DNA from: Protea cynaroides
Lineage: Eukaryota; Streptophyta; Magnoliopsida; Proteales; Proteaceae
DNA length: 64,000 bases
Assembly: GCA_028583415.1 (NCBI GenBank)
Contig: CM053275.1
Location: 10,417,208-10,481,207, forward strand
Reading direction: 5' to 3'
This document shows positions 45,229 through 59,300 of the stretch, in pieces. Below the pieces are notes generated by a model that saw only the letters and a list, made by a program, of their open reading frames with translations, made no database searches and was not told the DNA's origin. Within the stretch, counting starts at the first letter, position 1; every line of letters starts with the position of its first letter. A program made the translations under genes and the position numbers.

Positions 45229-46465
45229 TGATAGCCACTGATCCTATTAAACCCTAATTCTCACTTATGCTTTTCTACTTTCTATCTCATCTATACAAAT
45301 CCTAATTGTTGCATCTACACCTGTTTGGATATATGGTTTTCTTTCTTCTGCAATGGAAAACCCTAGAAAAAGGTTCGTAATCGTTCTTGGTATCTTCTAT
45401 ATGGTTTTCTCTCATCTGGGTATTCCACTGATCTTATTATTATGATTTTGCTTTAGTGATTTTGCAGTGTTTAGTGTCTGTTACTGCAGCTTTTTCTGTT
45501 GTATGGAATCTTAACAGTTCATGAGAGACTTTGTTAGGGTTTTCAGTGACACAATGTCCTGTCTCAACGCGGGTTGGTGCTTTTGAGATCCCCTCCTGTA
45601 ATCTATGCCCTATATGTAACCCGTCTGCCTCGGGAACTGAGCCCTTTGTTATTGGTTCCGGTACACTCTCTCTCTCTCTCTCCTTGATTTATAGCCTGGA
45701 TCCTCTCATATATATGCTTTGGACTACTAAATTTCATTGTTTAACATTTCATGAAAGTGAAGATTGCACCAAATAGGAATTGGGTTTCAGTCTTTATGGC
45801 CTATGATCGACCGAAAACTGTCTTCCTTTTTATTTATTTTTTCGTGGTTCTTCTTTTTCATTGATAAACATACTTGATGGATCTTGATTTATTGATGCGT
45901 AGGGGTTATGTTCTAATTCCCATTTGGATTTAGGAACAACATGGAAATGAAATATCCAATTTTTGTTTCCTAAAAACCATTTGATGGGTTCTATAACTCA
46001 ACTGTAAGAGCCTGGAATTTGAAATCACAGTCTAGTTGATGAGCAATTTATCTAATTGCTCAAGAAAACAAAGTGGGGTTGATGTGTTCATCTTCCATTT
46101 GGTTGCCAAATCTTCCCATTTGTGTTGTCCAAATTTTTCATGGAAACAAAGTGGATGATGGTTTCATCTTTCATGCATGTGGTTGCCAATTTGCCCCTTA
46201 ATCAATTTGAGTCTGGGTCTTGAATTTGAACTGAATTTCTTGAGTAGCATCGTCTGTGCTTTCATGGAAGGGTTGGTCATGCTGTTAACAAGGGAACAAC
46301 ACAGAAAATTATTGTACCTTCCAGATATAAATACAGCTTAAGAGATTCTGCAGATTTGTATGAGTTGTAAAGAAATATATTTTCTACTGATTTAGCCATA
46401 AATATATTTTCTTCTTTTGGTTATTAACTTGTATTTTGGATGGGGGAAATAAAAACATAGAGATG

Positions 46466-46469
<4 letters not shown>

Positions 46470-46548
<79 letters not shown>
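46470..46548. repeat. long (CT)n microsatellite
   Basis: About 80 bp of CT with one TTT interruption. Its reverse strand translates to a false Arg-Glu repeat. Confidence 0.95.
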
Positions 46549-46550
<2 letters not shown>

Positions 46551-46782
46551 GATGCAGCCGGTAGGCTTGTGAAGCTCCGGCTTTTGGATGAAATGCCATC
46601 AGTCTCTATCTGATCATTTAATGCTTACAATCTTCGCTCCTAAGAGACGTGGACTACTGGTACCTAACACTTGACAATTGGACAATGATTCCTTCGTAAT
46701 ACATTACTAGAAGACAAATTTCTATGTCATGAACGTAACGGCATTGCCTAATTTCTGCCAAGTTTCTTACAGTAGGCTTGGA

Positions 46783-46783
<1 letters not shown>

Positions 46784-46835
<52 letters not shown>
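46784..46835. repeat. second long (CT)n microsatellite
   Basis: About 50 bp of pure CT, 236 bp after the previous tract. Confidence 0.95.
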
Positions 46836-46840
<5 letters not shown>

Positions 46841-49348
46841 GAAATACAAAAAAAAAAAAAAAAACAGGGTTTGATAGTATGGGTCTCAAATTAAATGAGG
46901 TCGTTGTTGTACGTTTTGTTGGGAAGCTCCTTCGAGCTAGAGTACAGAGACCTTTTCCATTTGGTGAGTACCCACATATCAAAAATGTCACCGACATGAT
47001 TCCATCGCCCTTTCAGCGCTTCGTTTGTTTATAATTTTGTCCTGATCATTCATGGAGGACATAGGGTGGGTGCTTCATTTCTAGGGTTTGTTACGTTCCA
47101 TTTTGAGGTGTTCCTATGAAGTGAAGGAAACCCTAAAAGCTGATCTGCTTGACCTTGGCTTGACGATGCCATTAGCTGTCTCTTGAGGATAGAGTTGCAG
47201 CTAGCCATTGATAGGGCTTGTGATAAGTGATGATGTGGCATTTTGTATAAAGCATAAGGGTTTGAAGCTTGAAAGGGAGATGTCAAGGAAAAGACACGCA
47301 AGAAATTTGCTATTCTTGGATGAAGCTTTGGGCATAAACCTTTTTTTTTTCCTCTCCTTTTGTGTGTTTGTGTGTGTGGTTGGAGAAGATGAGATGAGAA
47401 GACAGCATAATGTATGGTGTAAACAGGTGATCCTGATGTTTATGCTTTGCAACCAAACATGTCATCTCAACTTTGTCTCTTCTTTAGGGAAGAAGACATG
47501 CTCAATGTTTGGTAGCTGACTTTGTGAAACTGAATATTAGAGTCTTTCTAGATATCAAGCTTTCCTTCTCAACCCCAGAGTTAGCAATGGATGAGGAAAA
47601 CCCGGTCCAACAAATTTCTGCTGTGCATCTTTTCTAGTTTCATGTGGTAATTTTAGGTTGACCCAGGTTCTGTTTCTATACCCTAGACCAGTTTATCACA
47701 ACTAAGCACATTGGGATCTTATTACTTTTCCACCAAAAGAATAACCCTAGTTCATGCATCAAATAAAGTTGTTTAGATCCTAAGAATATTTAGACTGAGG
47801 GAAGCTAATAATTTAGTAATTTTTTTTTTAGGATGCATTAATGGCATTCTATTTTGTGAAAGCATATGGCCCCATCATTTCATGTAATCCAGGTTCTTGA
47901 TAGCTATGTTATCCATCTCCTGGTGTTTCTAGTCCCTTCTGTCTGTAAGAACTTTATTTTGGGATATTATCCAGAATCAGTTTTAATAAGAAACCATGAC
48001 TTCTTTATTTGACCCAAACAATGTGCCTGGTTTCTTCAAATTCCTTAGGACTTGTCTTCCCCTTACTATATAAATGGGTTTTACTTACTACAACAAAATG
48101 TATGGGCTTTTATGGTAATGCAGAAAAATAAAGAGATGGCCTCATGTGCTCTATTTAATTATTTTCATTCTGATCCAAGGGCAATACCGAAGTGTTTCAA
48201 AGAATGGAATTAAGGGTTACCTTAATGCAGATCTGCCTCCAGACTAGATTAACCTAAGGAATTAATGGTCTTTCCACTGCTCTGCTCAAAGAGCCAAATA
48301 TGAAATTTCATTCATATATAGTCTAGCTGTTTCTGTTTATTAATTTCTGTAAGTGTTTTAACATTCATTCATGACATTGACAGCATGTATGAGGATAAAT
48401 AAGAACCTCTATAGAAGTTGTCTTTTCTAAGTGCTGTTTATGATAGTTGCCTTGATGAGGGTGTACAGTAATTGAATGCATTTTGCAGGGCGATGTGCAT
48501 TTACTGCAACCATTGTAAAAAATACTAGATCATGTACCTTAGCAACTTGGGTGAAAAAACATTAGCAGTTCTGATTGTATTAGCAATAAAACCCTACTCT
48601 AAGCATTAGGTTTTAGTGTAAGATACTACAACGGCTTGTGCAACCGACACAGATTCCTTTTGATAGGTTATTTTTTATATACTTAATTAGAACATAAGTT
48701 GTATAAATTAGAAATTGATAATATATTAATTATAAGCTATTTTTATTATTATTATTACTATTTTAATAAGTAGGAACTCATGATTTCTTAATTCTTAGAT
48801 GTTGGTCTTTACCAATTGACATCTTATAGGATGCCATTAGATCATCACAAAAATCTTAATATACAGAGAATATTTTAGCATTTGAGATGGGAGGTGAAGA
48901 GGTTTTTGCCTTCTTAATTACCCAAGAGACGAAATCAAGTTTGTCGAAAATTTCAGGGTTTAACAATTTTGAGGACGTGCGGACGTGCATTCAGAACCCA
49001 TCTTTACCCTAAGAGGTAATCAGTGATCCATCTGTTTATTGAATCATGGAAAATAATAACATCAATAAAGCCTAGTTAGCTGGGTAAACAATAATTTATT
49101 TTCCCCATTTTATGGTGGAATTAATACTTTATAAGAGCATTTCCGTATTGAAATGTTCAAGCTTATAAAACTTATATATGCTGACACATGTTGGGTCTCT
49201 CAAGTCCCAGGTGGCTACCCTAGAGTAAGTCATTGTGTCTGATTAAAAGGCGTACATGTCGTGTAAGGCTGCTGGGGCCGAATCATTGAATGTTTGTTAG
49301 CTGTGCCCAATTCACTGCGATTCTTTAGATTTTGTTCGGCAATTATGG

Positions 49349-49480
49349 TTCTGTTTGGTTGTAAGGGAAGTGGAGCCAAGTCAGATTTGAGGAATTAAAA
49401 AAAATTTGTAATCATGATTGTATTTTTTTAAAATTCATTAATTTTGAAATGATTTTTATTTTTCTTACAACCAAATAGAA
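49349..49480. mobile_element. short fold-back MITE, hAT-like ends
   Basis: The left end TTCTGTTTGGTTGTAAG matches the reverse complement of the right end (TTCTATTTGGTTGTAAG) with one difference. The 132-bp AT-rich interior has no coding. The end sequence resembles hAT-related MITEs, but no 8-bp target duplication could be read. Confidence 0.55.
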
Positions 49481-51344
49481 TGAACCATCTGATCATCTAA
49501 TTGTTGAACAAGATAAGAATCTCTCAAATCATCCACATGTCATATTTGTTGCTTAATCAGTCTGTATAACCACCAAGTATATATGGAGGTTTTTTCTGTT
49601 CTTGAATGTTCTAAAAAGTTTTGAGATTATCTTCCTAACATGGTAACTTTTGATTCTATTCAAACTCAATTTATTTTTTAATTGGATATATCATGAAATT
49701 CAAGGTGTCAATTGAATAGAGTCACCTGGCACAGAAACCCATGCATTTGAAAGGTTTTTGGGTAGACTCCGGAGTATTTTTTATTTTTTTTTAAGAAAGA
49801 TTGCAAACACTCTTAAATTTTCTCTTCCATTATAAATGCATTATTTCTCCTCATTCGTTATTCTGTTCTTTCATTTATAAATCAATGATGCTCTTTTGGT
49901 TCACTTATTGAGAACAGTATATATGATTCCAATATAGGGTACTAGTTATTTATTTTATTTTATGTAGTTAAAAATTTTAATTCATTGCATAAAAAGCATC
50001 TTCAACATGTTATATTGAAGAAACCTTTATAAACTGATTTAGAGTTATAACCCTCAATGCCAATATTTTAATTGTGGATAAATAGAATGGGAGTGGATCG
50101 TTTTGGGCCCCAGCAAATTAAGATGATATATATGATAAATTTCCAATTATATAAATCATAAGTCATGTAAGGTCTCATATTTAGTGGATGTGGGATAATT
50201 GTAACACTCTTAGTCTTTTCCTCATGTTGAAATTTAGTCAATGTTTGGATGTTAAGAAAAATTAAAAAAAAAAAAAAAAAAAAGTTTTTGAAACAAAAGA
50301 AAGATATACACATAAGTTACGCATTGTCTTTTCTTAATATTTTCTCCCTTCTCAAAAATAAATTTTAAAACAAATGTATGTCAGATGGCATATGAATCCT
50401 CTCCAAAAATTTTAATAGAGATATACCATGTATAAAAAAAAAATTCACAAGGGTCTTTCCATATTCACCAATCACCACTTACACAATGTTTGGACTAGAG
50501 AAGTTCTAAGTTCTTTCAGATTAGGTTCACTCGCAACGATTGTAGTAATTTTCTTTTCTTTTCCCTTGAAACTCGCAAATGATTTTGGGATATACAGGTT
50601 TTTCATATAATTTCAATTGTATATGTATAATATTTCTATTGCAAGACGGAAGGAAAAAAACAATATACAGACTGAGTACTTGGGGTTGTGATCCTTGGCT
50701 CGATCCATGACCCAAAACTACAGGATAGCAAAATGGCGAATGTTCTCCCACCCCATGGGTGACGATGTATCTAGGATCACAGTTACTCTCCTGACTCTCC
50801 TTATATGTTGAATGTCCGAAATACTTTTCACTGTTTCCACAGTCCTAAAAACTCCCAATATCCAAGCACAATGATGATCATTGGAAAAGAGATACACCCT
50901 TTTCCATGGGAGAAGGAAAAGTTCGCAAAATAGTGCTCTTCAACCACAATTTGGAGCATGCTTTTTGAAGATTAGGGAAAAAAAAAAAAAAGAAAGAAAG
51001 AAAGGAGGAGGCTTTAAAATAGAAACGGGCAGTTCACCCATATCTAAGATCTACACGGGCACTGCTACCACCGCTAGTTGGTGTCACGACCTAGACATCA
51101 ACTCTTATATTCGCCTTCGTGAAGGACTTGGCTCATCTTCAATTGTGCAGTCGGTCTAGTGGTTGATCCAATGGGTGGAGTCACTCTCCACGCATGCCAA
51201 TACAATGGTATGTGCATAGAGTGATCTCCAGCTGTTGGAGGGACCGCACAACTGGAGACGAGCTCCTTCCCTTCATGAAGGATACAAAATCCATACACCA
51301 AAACCATAGACTTGTCAAGATGAATGGTGTTGTGGATTTCTTTA

Positions 51345-51629
51345 AGCCCTGTTTGTTTTGACGTAAATTTTTTTGAGCAAATGCTATTTTATATGAAAGT
51401 TTATGTACTTTTACAATGTCTTTCCTTGCATTTTACATTAAAATAAACAATGAAAAATCCTATTTTATAGAAAAAATTTCATTCTTCACCATTTTACATA
51501 GAAACAAATGGAGTGTTCATGTAAACTTATCTACTTTTTCAATGCTTTCTTTGCCTTTTATGTTGTAGAAAATCCTATTTTATAAGAAGAAAATATTTTC
51601 CATCATTTTACCAAAAAACAAACAGAGCT
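51345..51629. mobile_element. fold-back MITE with internal duplication
   Basis: The left end AGCCCTGTTTGTTTTGACGT pairs with the reverse complement of the right end, AAGCTCTGTTTGTTTTTTGG. Inside, the phrases AAAATCCTATTTTATA... and CATTTTACAT.../CATTTTACC... occur twice in direct order, about 110 bp apart. The CTGTTTGTTT ends suggest the hAT superfamily. No clean target duplication was read. Confidence 0.5.
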
Positions 51630-51963
51630 TTAATGATAGAGACGAATGGAACATCAGCGGAGGCATCAAACGTGCCATGGGTTAAATTGGGACCATGGGT
51701 ATTTACGTTACATATGAGGAGGAAGAATTGAATTACGTCTGTAATTGATGATGCCTGATTGATCCCACTTCCATCTTATTCCAACATAAATAAATAAATC
51801 ACTGTTTTATTGTTATTTTAGCAATTTAGAGTTTTCAAGTATCCAAACAAGGCATAGATGAGACTTTAATCTGTTTAACCTGATCTTAGGCAAGTTGATT
51901 AATCAACTGCTAAGGGCTACAGAGTTCAGAGTAACAACATCCCATGTACTGATACTTTTCCCT

Positions 51964-51994
<31 letters not shown>

Positions 51995-53395
51995 GTATTA
52001 GTTTTTTTAGGGGTTTTTGTTAGGGGAACAGTTTTTTAATGGAGAGTTTTTTGTGGGAGGTTAGATAAAGGAGGGTGGTATTATAGACACTTCAGATACA
52101 TGGAGCAAGAGGCCTTGCACCTTTTTTATGGTGAGATGCTCCAGTAAGACCAGACCCCTCCTTAGTTGAAGGGTAGATCAACGAAACTTTCTCCATTAGT
52201 TTTTCAATCATTATTCAAAATATTATTTTTAGTTGAATAATTTTTGAGCTGATAATGTGGGCTATATCCTCTCACAATCCAATACTTTATTCATCAATAC
52301 TTTTTCATTTTTAGGAGAGAAAGAATGGCATGAACACTTAAAAGTCTTAAAAATGTTATTTGGTGTAGGCTGAATTAGGACCCAACTAAACAGTTTAGCA
52401 GCATGGGCTTGAGCCGACCCAACAAAAAATTGCAAGTTTGTTCCTCTTGCTATGAGACCTCTACACTGTTCCTCTGCTCATTCTGCAAGCATATCCATTA
52501 AGGCTTTTACAGTCATATGCCCAATTCGCAACTTTCATTCAACGCTACCCAAGTTCAGCTAAAACCATGTATCCTTGCATTATGGCTTATGTCCCTTTAA
52601 ATAAAGTTGAACTTCTCACAGCATGCCATTGATGGGTTAAGGGAAGGGGGAGAGAAGAGTTTACTGCTTTGATTGAAGTGACCAACTCACAATGCCATAC
52701 GAGTTTGAATTTGGGAGAAATGGAGTTAGTACACTAACAGTGCAAAATTTCCATCCCAAACATTATAAGTTTTGATTGAAGTCACAATACTGGGACTTAT
52801 ACTCCCAGGTGTATAAGACGATTCCTACTGCATTTCTAGTGTTCAAGTTGATTCCGGCTGGATAGGCAGCAAGCCCATCCTGTTGCTTATTCCACTTCCA
52901 GGCCCATGTTAATGTTCCCAGTTTCATTAATGAAGCACTTTTACAGGGTTATATCCAGAAAGTAAGAAGTGCCCTCCTCTCATGTTGCCAGCTATTTATA
53001 GTTAGGCACATACCATAACACTTCCACCTTTACATCTATAAGGTGTTTCTATTGCTTGGGGCCTCAATTTATGGAACTTAAGTCAGCTTTGAAGTTTGTT
53101 CAGTGTCATGCAGGTTAAATTTTCTTTTATGGTAGTTACAAGGATAAAGAGTAGCATTTGGCTCATAAACCTGTTAATCTACACTTAGAGCTCCCTATGC
53201 AGTAGTTTCCTTCAAACCCGAAACATGAAAACATAGGGCATAACTGACTGAAATTTGAAGGACCCCTAAAGAACATGCATCTTATCATTATACATACAAG
53301 GAGGGATTTACAGAGATGAACAAGGGAGACATGGCAGCTACAAACAATGCCTCACAATCAATACAACCGGAATCCTCCCGATCTTTCCCCTTTTA

Positions 53396-56300
53396 TTAAC
53401 AGTAAAACATAACTCTCTTCACATTCTCCTTGAGTGCTGGCAATGGCTTAACTCCCGACTCCCCTGCTGCCCGAGTAGCAATTGAGCCATTCTCCTGCAT
53501 CTCTGGCTCCATGTAGAATCGAGCTCGAAATGCTGCTAAATGTGCATAATATGCTGGAGGAACTGTACAAGTACACCAACAAGATGATCTCAAATGCATT
53601 AATTCATAAAAACATAAAAGTTGCAGACATGGTCTTACACAAGGACAACCAAGCCAAACAAGGTAGTATCATTTTATATTTGCAAGGTTCAAGATCCCAT
53701 TGATTCAAAGAGAATTCTCATTATCTCATTACCTTTCAGATTAAAAGAAAATTCTCATCATCTTTCTGAGTACGTTCAACACCTCTCCCCACCCCTCCCT
53801 CTCTTTTCTTTTCTTCTCTTTTTTTTTTTTTTTTTTTTTTTCTTTTTTTTTTTGGCATACTAGAATAGAGTCAATACCAAGCAGCATGTTAGGTTTGAAC
53901 ACATTCTTAAACCCCATTTTCCACTTAGGCAAGGGTCAAATACGCTCCTTTTTTCATCCATAAGCAGGAGACATACTTGATGGACAATGCCACACACAGA
54001 CTTAATAAAGACAAAAATAAGAAAAGCAAACAATAAAAGATCTTGCAAAAGCATGGGAAGCATAGTTTCAAGCACCAGGATCAGATCGGATGAGCTGGAT
54101 TGGTCCATCTTCATCGCCATCCTAATAGCAATTCCCAGTGGCTCATCCCAGAGATCCAAAACCAACACTCAGAACTCCCTAACTTCGTTCCACTCAGGAT
54201 CAGGTAGGAATGGCTAATCCAGATCGTGATCCTCAATGGCCGATCCAAGCCAAGATCCATGAGTTTAAAAACCTTGATGGGCAGTGAGAAGGAACGAAAG
54301 GTTTGCCAACTGTGTGGAAAAGTGAGAAACTCAAAAAGGAAATCCAATAAAATCATGAAAGGAAGATCATGGACTTACCGACAGAAACAGAGCGTGTGCA
54401 CCTTGCATAGGTGTAACAAAGATTATTTGTCAAAGACTGAATTCCATCTGCCGTAAAATTGTTTTCATCCCATAGAACATGGTAATGAGCTGGTCGACTA
54501 GTACCCTGTCAGAGTAGCAAGAATTTATAATCTTGAGAGAGATTTTTTTTTTTAAATGAATGTGCAAATGTGGACATGAAGTGTAAGTTTGTGTGTATCT
54601 AGGGTGCAATAAAAGTGATATTTGCCATCCTGCACAGGAGCTTATCCTCCTCCTATCCCTCCATCAAACCATCTCTCTCATAGGTGATGCACCACTCTCA
54701 TCCATCAAAAACATTCGAGGGGAGTGCATCTTGTTGGATGGGACAATGCCCAACAGCCAGATGATGCAGAACTTATTCCCCCAAAAAATTTATATTTGGT
54801 GCTTAGTTTCCTAACAATACCCAATATGTCATCCTTCTTCAAGATCAGACCACTATTCCAATTTACACCCCAGAAGAAAAGGACTAGTCTGGGCCATTCA
54901 ATCTCATCAGCCAGAACCAACCAATAGGTTGGACTGGCAAAGCCGAAAACACAGATGGACAGGAAACTGCAGTTTATCCTGCACTTGGTTCCAATATTAT
55001 TTTTTTACTTATTTATTTATTTTATTTTTTGGATACAGGGATCATTTCCACCCAACCAATAACTGCCGACACGAGGCAGGATTTGATCCTGGATCACTAC
55101 TATCAACATCTGGAGACCTCACAACTAGGCCGAGGGTGGTACCTACACTTCATTGCAGTGTTGCATAAGCATGGATTATGAGTCTTTCTTGGTTCAAGAT
55201 CTCACTGCCATTACAACCATGTGTTGAAGAAAGTCTCAGAGATGGGGTTCATCTGGTTTTATCTCCGGTTTCAATCTGATTTTTGTAGCTATACCTCATC
55301 CAAGAGGTGTCCCACCCATCAAATAGTCCCATAGGTTAACATAGTACGGATCAGGTTTCACCATTGGAAACCATTGGAATCATAGACCTTGTCCAACCAC
55401 CCATCATACAGTCCTGAAGGTTATTTTTCAAAGTGTTTCCTTTAACATTGACTTCTAAGAAACTGTTATAGACTGGAAAGCATCAAACCTGAGACCAGAC
55501 TAATCAAATGGAAGAACTTAACCCATCCCCATGGACCCCACCACAGTATAATCAATATGTGTCAGACAGGACCACTAGTTAGGGCCATTAAGTATTGTAT
55601 CATCTTCGTTCACACCCTAAGAGTTTATCATCTGGTGCTTTCAAAAAATATCATATTTTAGCTGCAACAACCTATTTAAGGGTTTTCTTTTACTTTGGTT
55701 CTCTGGCAACCATAACATGTACTGCTTGCCCCTTGACAAAATATAGAAATTTGGTCCTCATGCATAGGAAAAAAAAACTATAGATAGATGCCTTGCTAAT
55801 GCTATACAGAACAACTAAGAAGCAGCACTTCACCTGAATACCAGCATGGCTACAGAGATAAAAATCAAACTCCGCTGGATTACAGATCTTAGAATCAACT
55901 ACTGTGCCTGGAAAACATTGAAAATAAAAGGCACCGCATTTAGATAAACATGAATTCCAGATTAATTTTGTCTCTTTCTCTAATGTTAAAATATATACTT
56001 AAAACAGTTAGTATTCTTCGCCATGAAACTGCAACTTTTACCAGGCAAAATATTCCCACTCTTGTCTGTGCTGCTTCGATCCTTGTGGTTATTAGCAAAT
56101 AGTCTTGTGTGATGTCGTTTTTGAACCACAATGAAAGTCACTGGCGGTTGGTAGTTTGGTTCCAGAGAGGCACAAGCCTGTTCATGGATCAACTATCAGT
56201 GTCATGAAAATTCTTGTTTAACTTCAGATATTGAAGGTGAAAAGAGCATGCAACCTACCTTCCGGATTGCGTCTAACTCAAAGAGTAGAACTTGATAAAA

Positions 56301-59300
56301 TTGTCCTTCACTCACACCATCCCTGCTCCAAATAAATCCACTTCATAAATGGAACCATGAAACAGAGAGCATGCATAATATGCTATTCTTGTGTACTTTC
56401 TTATGAGCATAATGTAGCCAGCTGGGAGTTATGCAAATCCCTCCCTGCATGTTTAATCCAGTTTTGTCTTGTTCAACGATCAAATTTGCCAACAACTAAT
56501 ATACCATTGTTTTTTTGCTTTGTAACTGGAGTTGAATGCTATTCTATTATGATGCCATATAACCAACTGAGGTTGAGCTCAAGTCCCTGAACAAAGACAT
56601 TGTTAAGCATGAGGCAAACCTAGTTGTGGCCAACCTAAATCCCCACATGATGGGCCTTCATTTGCCAGATGTATGGTCCGTTCAACCATGTCACCCCATA
56701 TATACTGGCCAGAGTCATCACACCTTCTGACAAATTATAAGTTGATTGATGTGAACAGATTCTCAGTTCACACAGAAAGCTAATTCAGGAAATTGGATCC
56801 ACAAGGGTCAAAAAAAAGCAGCATATTTATCACTGGCTCCCAAATTTTGAGACATGCTAGCACCAAAGTGACATAACTATAGCTGTATTGCATATTTTCA
56901 CTTTCTACGCATTGTAGGAAATATACCTGTAGAATATAATCCTTTGTGGTTTCTGTCCAGTTGCCTTCCGAAAGGAAACCAATAGATCCCTGCATTCAAA
57001 AGAGAAGGATAATATAGTAGAAAATTTTGACCTGCATAAGGGAATGGTAAACAAAGCAATTTGAGAGAGATTTCAAGTACCGAATCATTCCACCACCAAC
57101 TGTGCCACGAACAGGGTCATGCCAAGTCTTGTACAAGTCTTGTATGAGTTCCTGTCTGTGAGCTTGAGCACAAACCAAACCTGCATACTTTGTAACTTCA
57201 GGCCAGTCCTGAGAAGCTACTACCTACAACCAAGCCAACATTTATCAGCATCCAAGGTCACTAATTAGTATTTAATAAGCAAAGAATTTAAGAAAAGCTA
57301 ATTAGGCCAATGAGTGTACGGCAGCAATCGAAGGGCTGGAGTCTTCTCCATTCTCAGGGTGGGTGACATCTGCTCCAAATATTATGGTTGGTATGTCACT
57401 GACCAAAGGTATTCTCCAGCTGATGGCATCCAAAAGAACAGTGTTTCTTCCTCCCATCTGCAACCAGACCAAATCAGCATTGTGCATATGAAGTATAAAA
57501 TTCATGTAACATATAAAGATGCATATAGTACTGGGGATGTCTCTAACCTTGACATTGATTTTCAGGGCCACGTTAGCCAGGTACTGTTTGCTAATCTTAA
57601 AGACATGCTTTGTTAGACAGCATTGTGATATTAAACCAAGATCAGTTTCACATATTCGTTTGAGATCACCTTAAAATGCAGAAAGTATAACATCAGATTT
57701 GAAAAAATTATTATTTTATTTTATTTTTTAGCTTGAGAAACTAAACTCAAATCATGGTCTTCATAAATTATCACCACCAAGTAATAAGAAATTCACATAC
57801 CATATAGAGAACCATTGTTGTCAGGCAAAATTGCCAGGAGTAGCTCTAACTCCTTTCCTTTGAGTCTGTTCATGGATGCATGGTAAACATGCTTCAAAGC
57901 TTTCTCTACTTGTTCAGGTTTTGCTGTGTAGATAGGAATAACAGGCTCTGGGTTGAATTCCTACAGGAGAATGCCAATTCAGATTCAAGTTAATACAGAA
58001 ACTAGCAGCTGACTAACCCATGAGAACATGTGTTGTTAGATGATAATCAAACATATGTTTAGAACTGAACAAGTACTACCATGCCAGATATTTGACACAT
58101 TTGAGCCAGCTCATTGCAAAACCCCCGAGCTACACTCTCTTGAACATTCCTTGTGAAGTTGATACATGCCCACCGGCTGACAGTACTCCCATTAATCATT
58201 TTCTATTTCACATGAGGCAAGATAATGATCAACCAAAATATCAGACGTAGAAGTATTTTTTTTAATAAAAAATTGGTAGAATGGAATGGGAAATTGTGCA
58301 AATCTTAAAACCATAAAACTTTTAACTCAAAATTGAAGCACATACAAAAGAATAAACTATAATATAGATTCATCAATTACTAGGGACACTATGGATCTCA
58401 AGCAAACCAGAATCCCGGAGAAGAAACTCAACTTCCTACACAATCAGCTGAGTACAAAGAATTTTGCTTTTTAGAGCCTCACTTTTTTCGTTTTTAAATT
58501 TTTATTGGGGAACTTGAGGGAAGGAAAGTTAGTCATCATTGTAAAGAGCATTCTGTGTGGACACCAGAGAGTACAATTGAGGCTTTATGCTGAGGAAAAA
58601 AGATATTTGTGCACACAACAGATTTTATTTTATATTTATTTTATCATTTTCAATGAATACAAACATTTTTACCTTGTTCATCATATTCCACTGACCAACC
58701 TGGGGCAAACAGTCTTTTTCCTTCCCAGTATCATGATATTTTAGCTATAGAAAATTATGAAAATCAGTCAGTAGTCAGAGGGATCAGAACCAAATATCTT
58801 AGGTGAATCAATCAACTATGTTTCATAAGCTAAAGCGTTACCCATGGAGCAGGAAGAATCCGAGCCTCGACAGAAGCTAGCTTTTCACTTATTTTGATCC
58901 CAAACTCCTTTGCATAAGGGTCTTGAGCATAAGCATTGCGTTGAACTGTCTGGGTAATTTGGAAGAATACGGAGAACAAACAATAAGTGGCATACTAATC
59001 CAAAAAAAAAAAATTTGAGGTGGGGGGACGGTGGTGGGGAGGATGGGGAGAGGCTGCACAAAGTTAGCAAGCCATACAAAATGCAATGTTATAATTCTAA
59101 CATAACATTACAGATATGATACAACTTAAGTCACACTTGTCAATAGAAAGTTCTATTTGGCAGATTTTATATTAAAACTATATTACATTGTACAGAAGAA
59201 AAATCCTACTTTTAATTGAATTCAGCTAAAAATAGTTAAGAAGCAAATCTTCTTGAAATCAGAATACCTGCAAAATGTCATTTTCCCTATCCCTGGGTCT

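Larger units (their letters stand above)
45230..53290. other. MIR167 downstream and intergenic region
   Basis: The first part is probably pri-miR167 or its 3' flank. The rest is spacer with two long (CT)n tracts (46470-46548, 46784-46835), a poly-T run (51968-51992) and two fold-back elements listed separately. No protein-coding exon was found. Arg-Glu repeat frames are translations of the CT tracts. Confidence 0.5.

Noticed and set aside
46384..46997. Arg-Glu repeat proteins on minus
   Set aside because: They arise from the (CT)n tracts.
51140..51200. tRNA-like GGTCTAGTGGTTGATCC
   Set aside because: Resembles box A, but there is no box B, no cloverleaf and no A-tail at the right distance.
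57314..57616. 100-aa + strand frame
   Set aside because: It is antisense to AGO10 exons 13-14 and crosses their intron.
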